A stretch of 64,000 nucleotides of DNA from Psychrobacter sp. GP33 (GTDB taxonomy: Bacteria; Pseudomonadota; Gammaproteobacteria; Pseudomonadales; Moraxellaceae), in assembly GCF_014119005.1 (NCBI RefSeq), contig NZ_JACGYX010000004.1, positions 62,001 through 126,000 on the forward strand, given 5' to 3'. The position numbers and the translations under genes are program-made. Under the pieces are notes generated by a model. That model was not told the DNA's origin, did not search any database, and saw only the letters and a program-made list of their open reading frames with translations. Numbering within the stretch: the stretch's first letter is position 1; each line of letters opens with the position of its first letter. Shown one piece after another: positions 38,876 to 47,479 of this stretch.

Positions 38876-39244
38876 AAATACGGTCTCTTAAAAGTCTCAA
38901 AAAGGCGGTTGTCCTTAAAGCGATCCCTGATAAGAGACCTCCTCAAAAAAGTCGGCGTGTCTTTCTGACAGCCAAAGAACTTAATCCCCGTAATAGGGGA
39001 AACCAAAGAACAAAACAAACAACGAACGCCGCTTGTCTAAATAAAGGTTGTTTTTATCACAACGACGCTATAAACCCCAGAAACACGACTATTTCGTAAC
39101 ATTATTTTAAACTTCGTTACACGACTATTACCAAGCAACAAAAAAGGCAGCTTGTCAGCTGCTCTTTTATAATGATGAAAAAAACTTAGATTATGTTGCT
39201 AAACGCTTTTAAAACCAGTGAAACTCATCATCATCAAAAATAAG
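38876..39244. other. Gene-free spacer upstream of the BCCT gene, 369 bp
   Basis: Contains a small hairpin TCCCC GTAATA GGGGA (about 38985-39000), the direct repeat ACACGACTATT near 39085 and 39119, and the HIT-gene terminator at 39140. The rest should hold the transporter promoter (minus strand). No ORF or RNA gene recognised. Confidence 0.45.
39140..39169 (-). terminator. Terminator after the HIT gene
   Basis: Minus-strand stem AGCAGCT / AGCTGC with a short loop, then TTTTTT; 76 bp past the HIT stop. Confidence 0.65.
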
Positions 39245-39691
39245 TTATGCGTTAATGACAGCAGCCAGTTGTTTAGCCGTAGCCGCAAGCTTGTCATGAT
39301 CAACCTCAGACGCTGCATGACGACCAAGCTCATGAACACTGGCGGGAATCAGATGTAAATGGTAATGAAATACGGTCTGTCCCGCCTGCGCCCCATTAAA
39401 TTGCATTTGGATAATACCTTCTCGAGCGAAAACTTGACGTTGCGCTTGCATGATTTTTTTAGCGGTCATTAATACGGCAGCGGCATATTCTGGCTCTAAA
39501 TCACCCAAATCGACCGCTTTTTGCTTGGGTATCACCAGTACATGACCTTCTGCTTGCGGCATAATATCCATAAAGGCGAGGGTTTTATCATCTTCATAAA
39601 CTTTGTGATACGGAATATCACCGTTTAACATTTTGGCAAAGATATTATTATCATCGTAGATTGTTTGCTGAACATCATTTGTTTGCGTCAT
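39245..39691 (-). CDS. HIT family nucleotide hydrolase (HinT-like)
   Basis: Histidine-triad protein of 148 residues, likely a purine nucleoside phosphoramidase or dinucleoside hydrolase. The triad is HYHLHLIP with His109, His111 and His113. The N-terminal IFAKMLNGDIPYHKVYEDD and LAFMDIMPQAEGHVLVIPKQ match the family. ATG 39691 has AAGGA upstream. Monocistronic, divergent from the gene at 39896. Confidence 0.92.
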   Translation of the reverse strand: MTQTNDVQQTIYDDNNIFAKMLNGDIPYHKVYEDDKTLAFMDIMPQAEGHVLVIPKQKAVDLGDLEPEYAAAVLMTAKKIMQAQRQVFAREGIIQMQFNGAQAGQTVFHYHLHLIPASVHELGRHAASEVDHDKLAATAKQLAAVINA

Positions 39692-39895
39692 AATTTTTCC
39701 TTTCCTATTTACGGGTTAGTCGTACTAATTTCTATCTCTGCAATATAGTGAATGAAATATGGCGATGGCACAAGCTACGGTTACCATAGTCATTTATTAA
39801 TAATATATAAGATTGATGAGTCAAACGCGCTAATTTATTGGCGAGCAACCTCTATTAAATGGTATATTAAGGCCCTACTTTCCTAACTTACGTTT

Positions 39896-40651
39896 ATGGA
39901 TTTGACCGCCTTGCCAACTCAAGTATCAGATGACAGTAACCTCAATCATTCGCTATCGGCTTCCTCATCGAGTCACGAGGTACAAGAACCAATTCTTGAT
40001 AATAGCCCTAGCAAAACTGTTGACCCTAACGCTATTATCTTGACGCAAGCGTTGACAGATAGTGCTATTAGCTGGCGTATTCATAATTGTAAAATCAGTG
40101 AAAAGGTCGTGACGCAAGACATGCCGTTGCCGTTTTTATACCATTATGATAGCTTAGATGACAGTGCTAAACAGGCACATCCGTTAACGCCAGCCCTACT
40201 TGCACAATTTAACACGCCGATGACAGCCAATGCTGCCGCAGAAGTTATCGGTATCACAAGTGATTTACTCATGTCACCTTGGCATGTAAAGATTGTCGGC
40301 TCATTAGTTGTCTTTAGCGAAGCGCTACAATTGGCGGTACGGCTGCATTGGACAAATACAGGCAAACGTACGCAGCAGATTTATACTAAAAGCGCAAAAG
40401 AAGCCCTAACTGCCGCCTTGAAAGACTGGCAGTTTTTTGGGCGTATTGATGTGCTGTATAAAAACGACAAACAGATACTAATTAGTATTGATGAGCAAGC
40501 ACAAGCCGATGAGCAAATACTCACTATCAACGCCAGCGCTGACTATCAAAAGTTGTCAGCCACTCACGCATTAATAGTGATTGCAAAACTTGAGGCAGAT
40601 AAAGCTCAACTGCCATGGTTTGATACTGCCATTTTAGAACGCCTTGAGTAG
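39896..40651 (+). CDS. Hypothetical protein, 251 residues
   Basis: I do not recognise this protein. The first ~45 residues are Ser/Asp-rich and probably disordered (SLSASSSSHEVQE). From about residue 50 it looks folded, alternating strands and helices, with NAIILTQALTDSAISWRIHN, SDLLMSPWHVKIVGSLVVFSEALQLAVRLHW and a possible last domain from KEALTAALKDWQFFGRIDVLY. No signal peptide or membrane segment is seen, so it is probably cytoplasmic. ATG 39896 has no ribosome-binding site. It lies 240 bp upstream of ilvD in the same direction, and divergent from the HIT gene. Confidence 0.65.
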   Translation: MDLTALPTQVSDDSNLNHSLSASSSSHEVQEPILDNSPSKTVDPNAIILTQALTDSAISWRIHNCKISEKVVTQDMPLPFLYHYDSLDDSAKQAHPLTPALLAQFNTPMTANAAAEVIGITSDLLMSPWHVKIVGSLVVFSEALQLAVRLHWTNTGKRTQQIYTKSAKEALTAALKDWQFFGRIDVLYKNDKQILISIDEQAQADEQILTINASADYQKLSATHALIVIAKLEADKAQLPWFDTAILERLE

Positions 40652-40785
40652 TTTTTTAACTTTAATATTTTATTATGCTTAGCTAATTATTTTTAGTTAT
40701 TCATATCTAATGGTATGGTAGCTACTTAGTATTATTCACTGGTAGTTACCCAACATAAAAAGCACACTATTACTCATAAAAACAC

Positions 40786-40824
40786 ATTATCACGTCTCAT
40801 TATCGCGGCTTATTATCGCTGCTC
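40786..40824 (+). repeat. Three tandem 13-bp repeats upstream of ilvD
   Basis: ATTATCACGTCTC, ATTATCGCGGCTT and ATTATCGCTGCTC lie head to tail, followed by a partial ATTATT; about 65 bp before the ilvD ATG. Confidence 0.7.
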
Positions 40825-40890
40825 ATTATTAAAACCATATTGAGAAGGTGAACCCGTTCATATATCTCGCTTACTCGTAAGGAATATCAC

Positions 40891-42801
40891 ATGGATTATA
40901 ATTCAAAAACCTCTACCGGCGGTCGTAATATGGCAGGTGCACGTGCCCTTTGGCGTGCGACTGGCATGACTGATGGCGATTTTGGTAAACCAATTATTGC
41001 CATTGCTAACTCATTTACCCAGTTTGTACCGGGTCATGTGCATTTAAAAGACTTGGGACAATTAGTCGCACGTGAGATTGAAAAAGCGGGTGGCGTGGCA
41101 AAAGAATTTAATACTATTGCCGTCGATGACGGTATCGCTATGGGTCACAGCGGTATGCTGTACTCATTACCAAGCCGTGATTTGATTGCCGATTCCGTTG
41201 AATATATGGTTAATGCGCATTGTGCAGATGCCTTGGTGTGTATTTCTAACTGCGATAAAATCACTCCGGGTATGTTGATGGCCGCTATGCGCCTTAATAT
41301 TCCAGTGGTCTTTATTTCAGGTGGCCCAATGGAAGCGGGCAAAATTATCGCCAGTACCGTGGCACACAGTCATAATAATGACGGCGGAAGTGATGCGCAA
41401 GGTGTTGACAGTAAAGGCAATGCCATTCGTAAGCTTGATTTAGTCGATGCGATGATGGACGCCGCCGACGACAGTATTAGCGATGAAGATGTCGCAGCGA
41501 TTGAAGCCTCAGCGTGCCCAACTTGTGGGTCGTGCTCTGGTATGTTCACTGCCAATTCGATGAACTGCTTGACCGAAGCCTTAGGATTGGCATTACCGGG
41601 TAATGGCTCGCTATTGGCAACACATTCGCTACGTCGTGAGCTATTTTTAGAAGCGGGTCGCACTATCGTTTCACTTGCCAAACGTCGCTATGAGCAAGAT
41701 GATGATTCAGTGCTACCGCGCTCCATCGCTACCAAAGCGGCGTTTGAAAACGCGATGACTTTAGATATCGCGATGGGCGGTTCAACCAATACTATTTTAC
41801 ATTTGCTTGCTGCTGCTAATGAAGCTGAAGTCGACTTTAAGATGCACGATATTGACCGTCTAAGTCGCGGTGTGCCTTGCCTTGCTAAAGTTGCCCCTGC
41901 TTCGCAAAAATATCATATGGAAGATGTGCATCGTGCTGGTGGCGTATTTGCGCTGTTAGCCGAGCTAGATCGTGCAGGGTTGCTCCATACTGATCTGCCA
42001 ACGATTCATAGCGCGACAATGAAAGAAGCGATTGATAAATGGGATATTATGAATCCTGACAATCTTGAAGCGCGGGCACGCTATATCGCAGCACCAGGCG
42101 GTATTCGTACCACTGAGGCTTTCTCACAATCGAAAGAATGGTCAAATCTTGATGTAAACCGTGAATCAGGTTGTATTCGTAGTGCGCAGCATGCGTATTC
42201 AACCGATGGCGGTCTTGCGGTACTGTATGGTAATATTGCGGAGCGTGGCTGCGTAGTCAAGACAGCGGGCGTTGATGATAGCATTTTAGTATTCACTGGA
42301 CGCGCGCGTATTTTTGAATCACAAGATGATGCTGTTGCTGCTGTGCTTGATGATAATATCGTCGCTGGTGACGTGGTTATCATTCGCTATGAAGGTCCAA
42401 AAGGTGGACCGGGTATGCAAGAAATGCTTTATCCAACGACTTATCTAAAATCAAAAGGTTTAGGTAAAGAATGTGCGCTACTCACTGATGGTCGTTTTTC
42501 TGGCGGCACGTCTGGCCTATCGATTGGTCATGCCAGCCCAGAAGCTGCTGAAGGTGGTGCCATCGCTCTAGTACAAGAGGGCGATACCATTCATATCGAT
42601 ATCCCAAATCGTACCATTAACATGATTGTGGGCGATGCTGAATTAGCTGCACGCCGAGAAGATATGGAAAGTCGTGGCAGCAAAGCATGGAAACCAGTCA
42701 GTCGTGAGCGTCATGTGTCCCCTGCTCTACGCGCCTATGCGGCAATGACCACTAGCGCTGATACAGGCGCGGTACGTGATGTGAGTCAAGTTGAACGTTA
42801 A
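40891..42801 (+). CDS. ilvD: Dihydroxy-acid dehydratase
   Basis: Fe-S enzyme of branched-chain amino acid synthesis: converts 2,3-dihydroxy acids to 2-oxo acids for valine, isoleucine and leucine. The 636 residues include Fe-S cysteine regions [17 protein letters not shown] and [20 protein letters not shown], and the C-terminal [17 protein letters not shown] motif. ATG 40891 has AAGGA eight bases upstream. It is a single gene with its own terminator; no other ilv genes are in the window. Confidence 0.97.
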   Translation: MDYNSKTSTGGRNMAGARALWRATGMTDGDFGKPIIAIANSFTQFVPGHVHLKDLGQLVAREIEKAGGVAKEFNTIAVDDGIAMGHSGMLYSLPSRDLIADSVEYMVNAHCADALVCISNCDKITPGMLMAAMRLNIPVVFISGGPMEAGKIIASTVAHSHNNDGGSDAQGVDSKGNAIRKLDLVDAMMDAADDSISDEDVAAIEASACPTCGSCSGMFTANSMNCLTEALGLALPGNGSLLATHSLRRELFLEAGRTIVSLAKRRYEQDDDSVLPRSIATKAAFENAMTLDIAMGGSTNTILHLLAAANEAEVDFKMHDIDRLSRGVPCLAKVAPASQKYHMEDVHRAGGVFALLAELDRAGLLHTDLPTIHSATMKEAIDKWDIMNPDNLEARARYIAAPGGIRTTEAFSQSKEWSNLDVNRESGCIRSAQHAYSTDGGLAVLYGNIAERGCVVKTAGVDDSILVFTGRARIFESQDDAVAAVLDDNIVAGDVVIIRYEGPKGGPGMQEMLYPTTYLKSKGLGKECALLTDGRFSGGTSGLSIGHASPEAAEGGAIALVQEGDTIHIDIPNRTINMIVGDAELAARREDMESRGSKAWKPVSRERHVSPALRAYAAMTTSADTGAVRDVSQVER

Positions 42802-42845
42802 GATTCCATAACCTTGATTAAAAAGCATTATTATTAAAAATATCT

Positions 42846-42873
42846 AAAGCCTGCCTCATGCAGGCTTTTTTTT
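42846..42873 (+). terminator. Terminator after ilvD
   Basis: Perfect stem AAAGCCTGC / GCAGGCTTT with a 5-base loop and an eight-T run; 45 bp past the stop. Confidence 0.9.
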
Positions 42874-42997
42874 CACCAAAAAACAACGTAGCTGCCGTTT
42901 TGATAACGTTTATTTTCTGAAATTAAAAGCTGATGGCGTCATGATAAGCACGATAAGCTAACGTGATTGATGCGCTTATTTTTAATTTAACCTAACG

Positions 42998-44263
42998 ATG
43001 TGCGCAAACCTTATGCTTGAAAATTACAATTTATTCTTATTAATTTGCGGTATTGCGTTTTTATTTGGCGCGCTATTTCCACTAATGTTTAAACGCCTGC
43101 CCATCTCTCTGCCCATGCTCCAAGTCAGCTTTGGTATGATTATGGGCTATTGGTGGACGACTCTGTCTTTTTTAGACCCGATCAATAATGGTTTTATCAT
43201 TGAAAAACTAACCGAAATTGTCGTTTTGGTATCTTTAGTAGGCGCTGGGATTAAGATTGACACGCCACTTACTTGGCAATTATGGCGACCGACCGCGCGC
43301 TTGCTGCTTATTACAATGCCAATTGGCATCTTTGCTATGGCGTTTTTAGGTTATTATGCGTTCGGATTAACTATGGGCGCAGCGCTATTATTAGGCGCGG
43401 TACTAGCACCCACTGACCCGGTGCTTGCTTCTAGTATTCAGGTCGGTCCGCCTAATACCGGCAGTGAAGATGCGCCTCGTTTTACCTTAACCTCAGAAGC
43501 CGGACTTAATGATGGTCTGGCATTTCCTTTTGTATATTTAGCTATTAAAATTGCAGAAGCCTATAGTGAAGGTCAGCAATTCAATGGAAAAATGTTATGG
43601 ACATGGTTTACTGATGATGTGCTATGGAAGATTGGTGCAGGCTTAGCGGTTGGGATAATCGTCGGTAAAGTGTTAGCCAAGCTGATATTTTCAAAACGTA
43701 CACGTGGAACGGCTATTTCTCAAGGTTATGTAGTCATTGCATTGACATTACTGGCTTATGGATTGGCTGAATACGTACACAGTTATGGTTTTATTGCTGT
43801 TTTTGTTGCCGCCTTCGCATTCAGACGCTCCGAATGTGAGCATACTTATCATCACAAACTGCACGATTTTGCTGAACAATCGGAAGGATTGCTCATGTCT
43901 TTGGTACTGGTAACTTTTGGAATGTTTATCGGACAAGGGTTACAATCAGGAATTGAGCTGACATGGCGTGTTTATATTATCAGCTTTATATTCTTAGTTT
44001 TTATCCGTCCAATTGGCGGTATTATTGCCTTATCAGGGTTGAATATGCCGCGTACAGAAAAATATACCATATCGGCACTGGGTATTCGCGGTATTGGTAC
44101 GCTTTATTATCTATCCTATGCGCTTAATCAAGGTTTTTTTGGTGAAGAGGATGCCATTAAATTATGGATTGTCTGTTCTATAGTAATTTTAATCTCCATT
44201 TTTATGCATGGTTTAAGTGCACCGAAGTTACTGCAAATGACCCCGAATAAAGCACATAAATGA
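42998..44263 (+). CDS. Cation/proton antiporter, CPA1 (NhaP-like)
   Basis: Inner-membrane Na+ or K+/H+ exchanger of 421 residues, with about twelve hydrophobic segments. The conserved ion-binding region LLGAVLAPTDPVLASSIQVGPP and EAGLNDGLAFPFVYLAIKI (ND pair) define the CPA1/NhaP type. GIRGIGTLYYLSYAL near the C-terminus is also characteristic. It lacks the long C-terminal cytoplasmic TrkA-C tail of some NhaP proteins. The start at ATG 42998 or 43013 is uncertain. It may support salt tolerance together with the osmolyte transporters. Confidence 0.9.
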   Translation: MCANLMLENYNLFLLICGIAFLFGALFPLMFKRLPISLPMLQVSFGMIMGYWWTTLSFLDPINNGFIIEKLTEIVVLVSLVGAGIKIDTPLTWQLWRPTARLLLITMPIGIFAMAFLGYYAFGLTMGAALLLGAVLAPTDPVLASSIQVGPPNTGSEDAPRFTLTSEAGLNDGLAFPFVYLAIKIAEAYSEGQQFNGKMLWTWFTDDVLWKIGAGLAVGIIVGKVLAKLIFSKRTRGTAISQGYVVIALTLLAYGLAEYVHSYGFIAVFVAAFAFRRSECEHTYHHKLHDFAEQSEGLLMSLVLVTFGMFIGQGLQSGIELTWRVYIISFIFLVFIRPIGGIIALSGLNMPRTEKYTISALGIRGIGTLYYLSYALNQGFFGEEDAIKLWIVCSIVILISIFMHGLSAPKLLQMTPNKAHK

Positions 44264-44291
44264 AAGCGGTAATGATATATTTTCTGACATT

Positions 44292-44331
44292 AAAAAACCT
44301 ACGATTTATGTTTATATCGTAGGTTTTTTAA
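44292..44331. terminator. Bidirectional terminator between antiporter and nlpD-like gene
   Basis: Stem AAAAAACCTACGAT / ATCGTAGGTTTTTT around a 9-base loop; serves both convergent genes. Confidence 0.85.
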
Positions 44332-44379
44332 TACCAGTTACAGGAATAGAAGCAGAAGAGGAATAAAACACAGTTTAAA

Positions 44380-45147
44380 TTAACGACTTAATACAGAGCG
44401 CGGATCGATAGGATTACCGTTCAGACGCACTTGGAACTCAAGCCCGACTTGATTTGTCTGTCCGCTATTACCCATGCTGGCAATACGCTGACCGCGTTGT
44501 ACTGAATCTCCCTCTTTAACCAATAGCTCGCTATTATGGGCATAAGCAGTAATGTAATTGTCACTATGACGAATCATAACCAGATTCCCATACTCTTCTA
44601 ACCCGTTACCGGCATACATCACATTACCACCTTGACTTGCAAGAACAGGGTCACCTATGTTTCCTGAGAATAACATCCCTAAAGAGCCTGTTGACTCATC
44701 AAAGTTACGGACGACTTGGTTGCGACTTGGGTATTCATACCCTAAATTTGCATTTGTTGCTACGTCATAAACAGGATTGGCTGATGGGGTATTGATGCCA
44801 GTAGCTATAGGCTGGTTGTTATTACTGCCGACATTAGCACTGCTATTTCTGTAGTTATTTTCATTGCCTTGCCACAATTTAAGATACTGACCGCTGTAAA
44901 TAGTGTACTGACTATCAAGCCCGTTCAGCGAGCCAATTTGGCGATAGTTGAGACGGTAACGAGAGGCAATTTGACTGACGGTATCGCCACGCGTGACCAC
45001 ATGGTAGTTTGGCACCCCTTGAGCATTGGTAATTATCTTGGGACCTGACGCCTGCTGATAGCTGGGCTTTGTGGCACAGCCTGTCATTACAAGTGCTCCA
45101 ATTAGCGCAGCTGTGACAAACGGTGCTTTAAAAATGAGTTTTTTCAT
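44380..45147 (-). CDS. nlpD: LysM/degenerate-M23 lipoprotein (NlpD-like amidase activator)
   Basis: Outer-membrane lipoprotein that probably activates an amidase (AmiC type) during cell separation. Lipobox VMTGC gives Cys24. LysM at about 50-91 (HVVTRGDTVSQIASRYRLNYRQIG...) binds peptidoglycan. A LytM/M23 domain fills 160-255 (GNVMYAGNGLEEYGNLVMIRHSDNYITAYAHNSELLVKEGDSV), but the catalytic zinc ligands look lost: the usual H-x-H and the first His-Asp pair are replaced (YAHN, LEFQVR). This fits the EnvC/NlpD type that activates amidases rather than cutting. It lies directly downstream of surE, as nlpD does in enterics, though pcm and rpoS are absent. Confidence 0.9.
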   Translation of the reverse strand: MKKLIFKAPFVTAALIGALVMTGCATKPSYQQASGPKIITNAQGVPNYHVVTRGDTVSQIASRYRLNYRQIGSLNGLDSQYTIYSGQYLKLWQGNENNYRNSSANVGSNNNQPIATGINTPSANPVYDVATNANLGYEYPSRNQVVRNFDESTGSLGMLFSGNIGDPVLASQGGNVMYAGNGLEEYGNLVMIRHSDNYITAYAHNSELLVKEGDSVQRGQRIASMGNSGQTNQVGLEFQVRLNGNPIDPRSVLSR

Positions 45148-45292
45148 ACAAGTATTCCTATACTTTACTTTATATTATTTATAAGCAGACTTGAGCGATT
45201 ACAATATTTAAATAAAAAAATCTGAATGACAGTAGGTGTCAAAATAAATAGACTGGGTTCTACTAGTCTATAAAATTTAACAGCATTTTATA

Positions 45293-46204
45293 CTATGAGA
45301 CTAAGGCAGATAACCGATTTAATGTATGTGTTGGCGTATGATGCACTCTTACAGGCGATATACTGATATAACCTGCTGCGACAGCGTAAACATCAGTATC
45401 GTTTAATACATCTATATCATTCAATACGTCAGCATTATTCAATACGTCAGCATTATTCAATACGTCAGCATTATTCAACGTACCAATATCATGCGTCTCA
45501 ACTGTAATCGCATTAATAGGCTGAACACCTTTTTGCTTAGAAGATAGCTCACCTTTGCGTAAGCTCAGCCAATACGCATCACGTCCCCTTGGATCCGTAA
45601 CGGGATGTACCGGACGAGCGATATGACTGTGACCTAGACGAGTGATTTTGCGCCCTTTAATCTCTGTTATACAATTTACATCAGGGATGTTAACGTTTAA
45701 CACATGATAGGGCAAACCCTTAATCTCTGCTAGTAAAGGCGTCTCATCTAAGAGTTTGACGATTTCGGCTGCTGCTATGTGATACTTCACCATCTCATCT
45801 TGTACATTACTCTTAATCCCGCCACCAACCAGTGACGTTGCTATCGCTGGAATACCGAACAACTGAGCAGTTAATGCTGCGCCGAACGTTCCTGAAAATA
45901 ATACGTCTTGACCTAAGTTTGCGCCAGAATTGATACCAGTAATCACACAATCAAACTTAATGTCACGATATAACTGATTCAGTGCTAAATAAACACAATC
46001 TGCCGGAGAACCAGTTACCGCTATAAATCCCGAGGCTAGTTCCTGTGTATATAATGGCTGAGAAATATTCAATGCACTGGCAGAGCCACTTTGTTCAGTG
46101 GCAGGGGCAACCACTTTTACCACACCTAATGCTGACAATGCCTCATATAAAGCTAATAACCCTGGTGCATGAACACCATCATCATTACTTATCAAAATAT
46201 TCAT
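45293..46204 (-). CDS. surE: 5'/3'-nucleotidase SurE with C-terminal repeat insert
   Basis: Metal-dependent nucleotide phosphatase that also hydrolyses short polyphosphate; stress-associated. N-terminal ILISNDDGVHAPG gives the metal-binding Asp8-Asp9, and CVITGINSGANLGQDVLFSGT is the conserved second motif. At about residues 248-280 there is an insert made of hexapeptide repeats NNADVL x3, then NDIDVL, NDTDVY, encoded by 18-bp tandem DNA units (45384-45479). Total length is 303 versus about 250 for usual SurE. After the repeat the family end YAVAAGYISISPV is intact, so the array is in frame and tolerated. nlpD follows 145 bp downstream. Confidence 0.94.
   Translation of the reverse strand: MNILISNDDGVHAPGLLALYEALSALGVVKVVAPATEQSGSASALNISQPLYTQELASGFIAVTGSPADCVYLALNQLYRDIKFDCVITGINSGANLGQDVLFSGTFGAALTAQLFGIPAIATSLVGGGIKSNVQDEMVKYHIAAAEIVKLLDETPLLAEIKGLPYHVLNVNIPDVNCITEIKGRKITRLGHSHIARPVHPVTDPRGRDAYWLSLRKGELSSKQKGVQPINAITVETHDIGTLNNADVLNNADVLNNADVLNDIDVLNDTDVYAVAAGYISISPVRVHHTPTHTLNRLSALVS
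45384..45479. repeat. 18-bp tandem repeat array inside surE
   Basis: Three identical 18-bp units at 45420-45437, 45438-45455 and 45456-45473 (TTCAATACGTCAGCATTA), flanked by diverged copies on the 45384-45419 side. Multiples of three keep the surE frame open. Confidence 0.92.
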
Positions 46205-46849
46205 AACTGCTCACTATATTTATAGACGACCATCTATCCACTTAACTGCTTTGTTAGGACAAAATTGCTATACTAAGGATAATTATAATTTTAAAAACAA
46301 TATTAATATTAACCAACTTTTGTTGTAATTTTTTTTATCATTATGATAATTTGTTACCGTGATGGTCAGTATATTATTAATACCTTCCAAAATTGAAGTC
46401 ATAGCAAAGTTCAAAAAACGACAATAAATACTTTTATTATAGGCAGTCAGAGTATAACTGAATAGTAAACCGTCATAAACCCAGTTATAAAATCATTGAT
46501 ACTGTTGACATAATATTTGAACGAAACTTTCAATTCAAAGCCATGTATCTTAGAGTTATAACCAAATAAATGAGAATTTTTAGTGCAAAACGGCTCTAAT
46601 AGTAACGAATCGAAACGATAGTTTTCGGTAAATGATCTCATTAGCTCAGGGACAAACGTTACAAAATACTACATGATATATCCCTATCTTAATGTTGATG
46701 TAACTTGTTTATCAATGCTGCGCATATGTTGCTATATCACACTCTCAGCTCACAATACCCCTACACATAAGATGATATTTTATGTGACTTTTGTTTTTTT
46801 TCCTATTACCATAACACCATTCAATCATGCAAAGCGAGTGTCACACCGA
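46205..46849. other. Long AT-rich spacer, 645 bp
   Basis: Divergent region between surE (minus) and the small secreted protein (plus, ATG 46850). It holds an extended -10 motif at 46265-46274 on the plus strand, 575 bp before the next plus gene, too far for a usual leader. A frame from 46447 to 46641 (minus) has no ribosome-binding site or recognisable family. No RNA gene recognised. The region could hide a small RNA or a remnant gene. Confidence 0.5.
46265..46274 (+). promoter_or_regulatory. Extended -10 motif without a near downstream gene
   Basis: TTGCTATACT, identical to motifs at 32651 and 33422, preceded by GACAAAA. Nothing recognisable is encoded in the next 500 bp. Confidence 0.4.
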
Positions 46850-47284
46850 ATGAAAAAGCAATCGATGTTATCTATAGTTTCTATGGCGTCAAAAACAGTA
46901 TCAAAAGTTGGGGTTGCTGGATTAATTACTTCGGTTGCCATGCTGTCTCAAACCACTAATGCGGCAAATAATGCAGGAACCACTATTCCACTTGATATGT
47001 CAGGCATGAATATTACCAAACATGAAATTGCCGTGATGCAAGTGTTATCAGAGATATGCCCACCGATGTTAAAAGGCAATCAAAAACAGCGATTTTATAA
47101 ATCTTATAATACACAGTTGCATGAACTGATGCCTACATTAGATGATCCGAAGGCAGCAATTCAATATTTATCTACTCAGCAGGATTACCGTCAGATTCTG
47201 CAAGGAATGCGTAGCTGGACAATGAGCTTTTCTAAGCAAGACAACAAAGAATTATGTGAAGATATGGCGAATGCCCAATTTTAA
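46850..47284 (+). CDS. Small secreted protein, unknown
   Basis: I start at ATG 46850 (MKKQSMLSIV) rather than the open frame's earlier ATG at 46673, because only the later start gives a signal peptide: basic n-region, hydrophobic core around VAGLITSVAML and an Ala-rich end (TTNAANNAG). The 144-residue precursor leaves about 110 residues, helical, with Cys in SEICPPML and KELCEDM that could form a disulfide. I recognise no family. It converges on the sensor kinase, with a shared terminator between. Confidence 0.65.
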   Translation: MKKQSMLSIVSMASKTVSKVGVAGLITSVAMLSQTTNAANNAGTTIPLDMSGMNITKHEIAVMQVLSEICPPMLKGNQKQRFYKSYNTQLHELMPTLDDPKAAIQYLSTQQDYRQILQGMRSWTMSFSKQDNKELCEDMANAQF

Positions 47285-47377
47285 TCTCTATTTGAAGAAA
47301 CCTATTATTGTTTCATCATTTTAATTAGCTTTATAGTTTTTATGAATCACATAATAAAATATAAGTCATAAAATAAT

Positions 47378-47410
47378 AAAAAGACACTCACAGATAGGAG
47401 TGTCTTTTTA
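47378..47410. terminator. Bidirectional terminator between secreted protein and sensor kinase
   Basis: Stem AAAAAGACACTC / GAGTGTCTTTTT with an 8-base loop. Confidence 0.85.
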
Positions 47411-47479
47411 TCATCTAAAGATAAAATAATAAAGTACATCTCTTTAAAACCTGCTATCAATTATAGTGATGACATTCTA

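Noticed and set aside
46447-46641. 64-codon minus-strand frame in the surE spacer
   Set aside because: No ribosome-binding site, no recognisable family, AT-rich composition like the spacer; left as unassigned.
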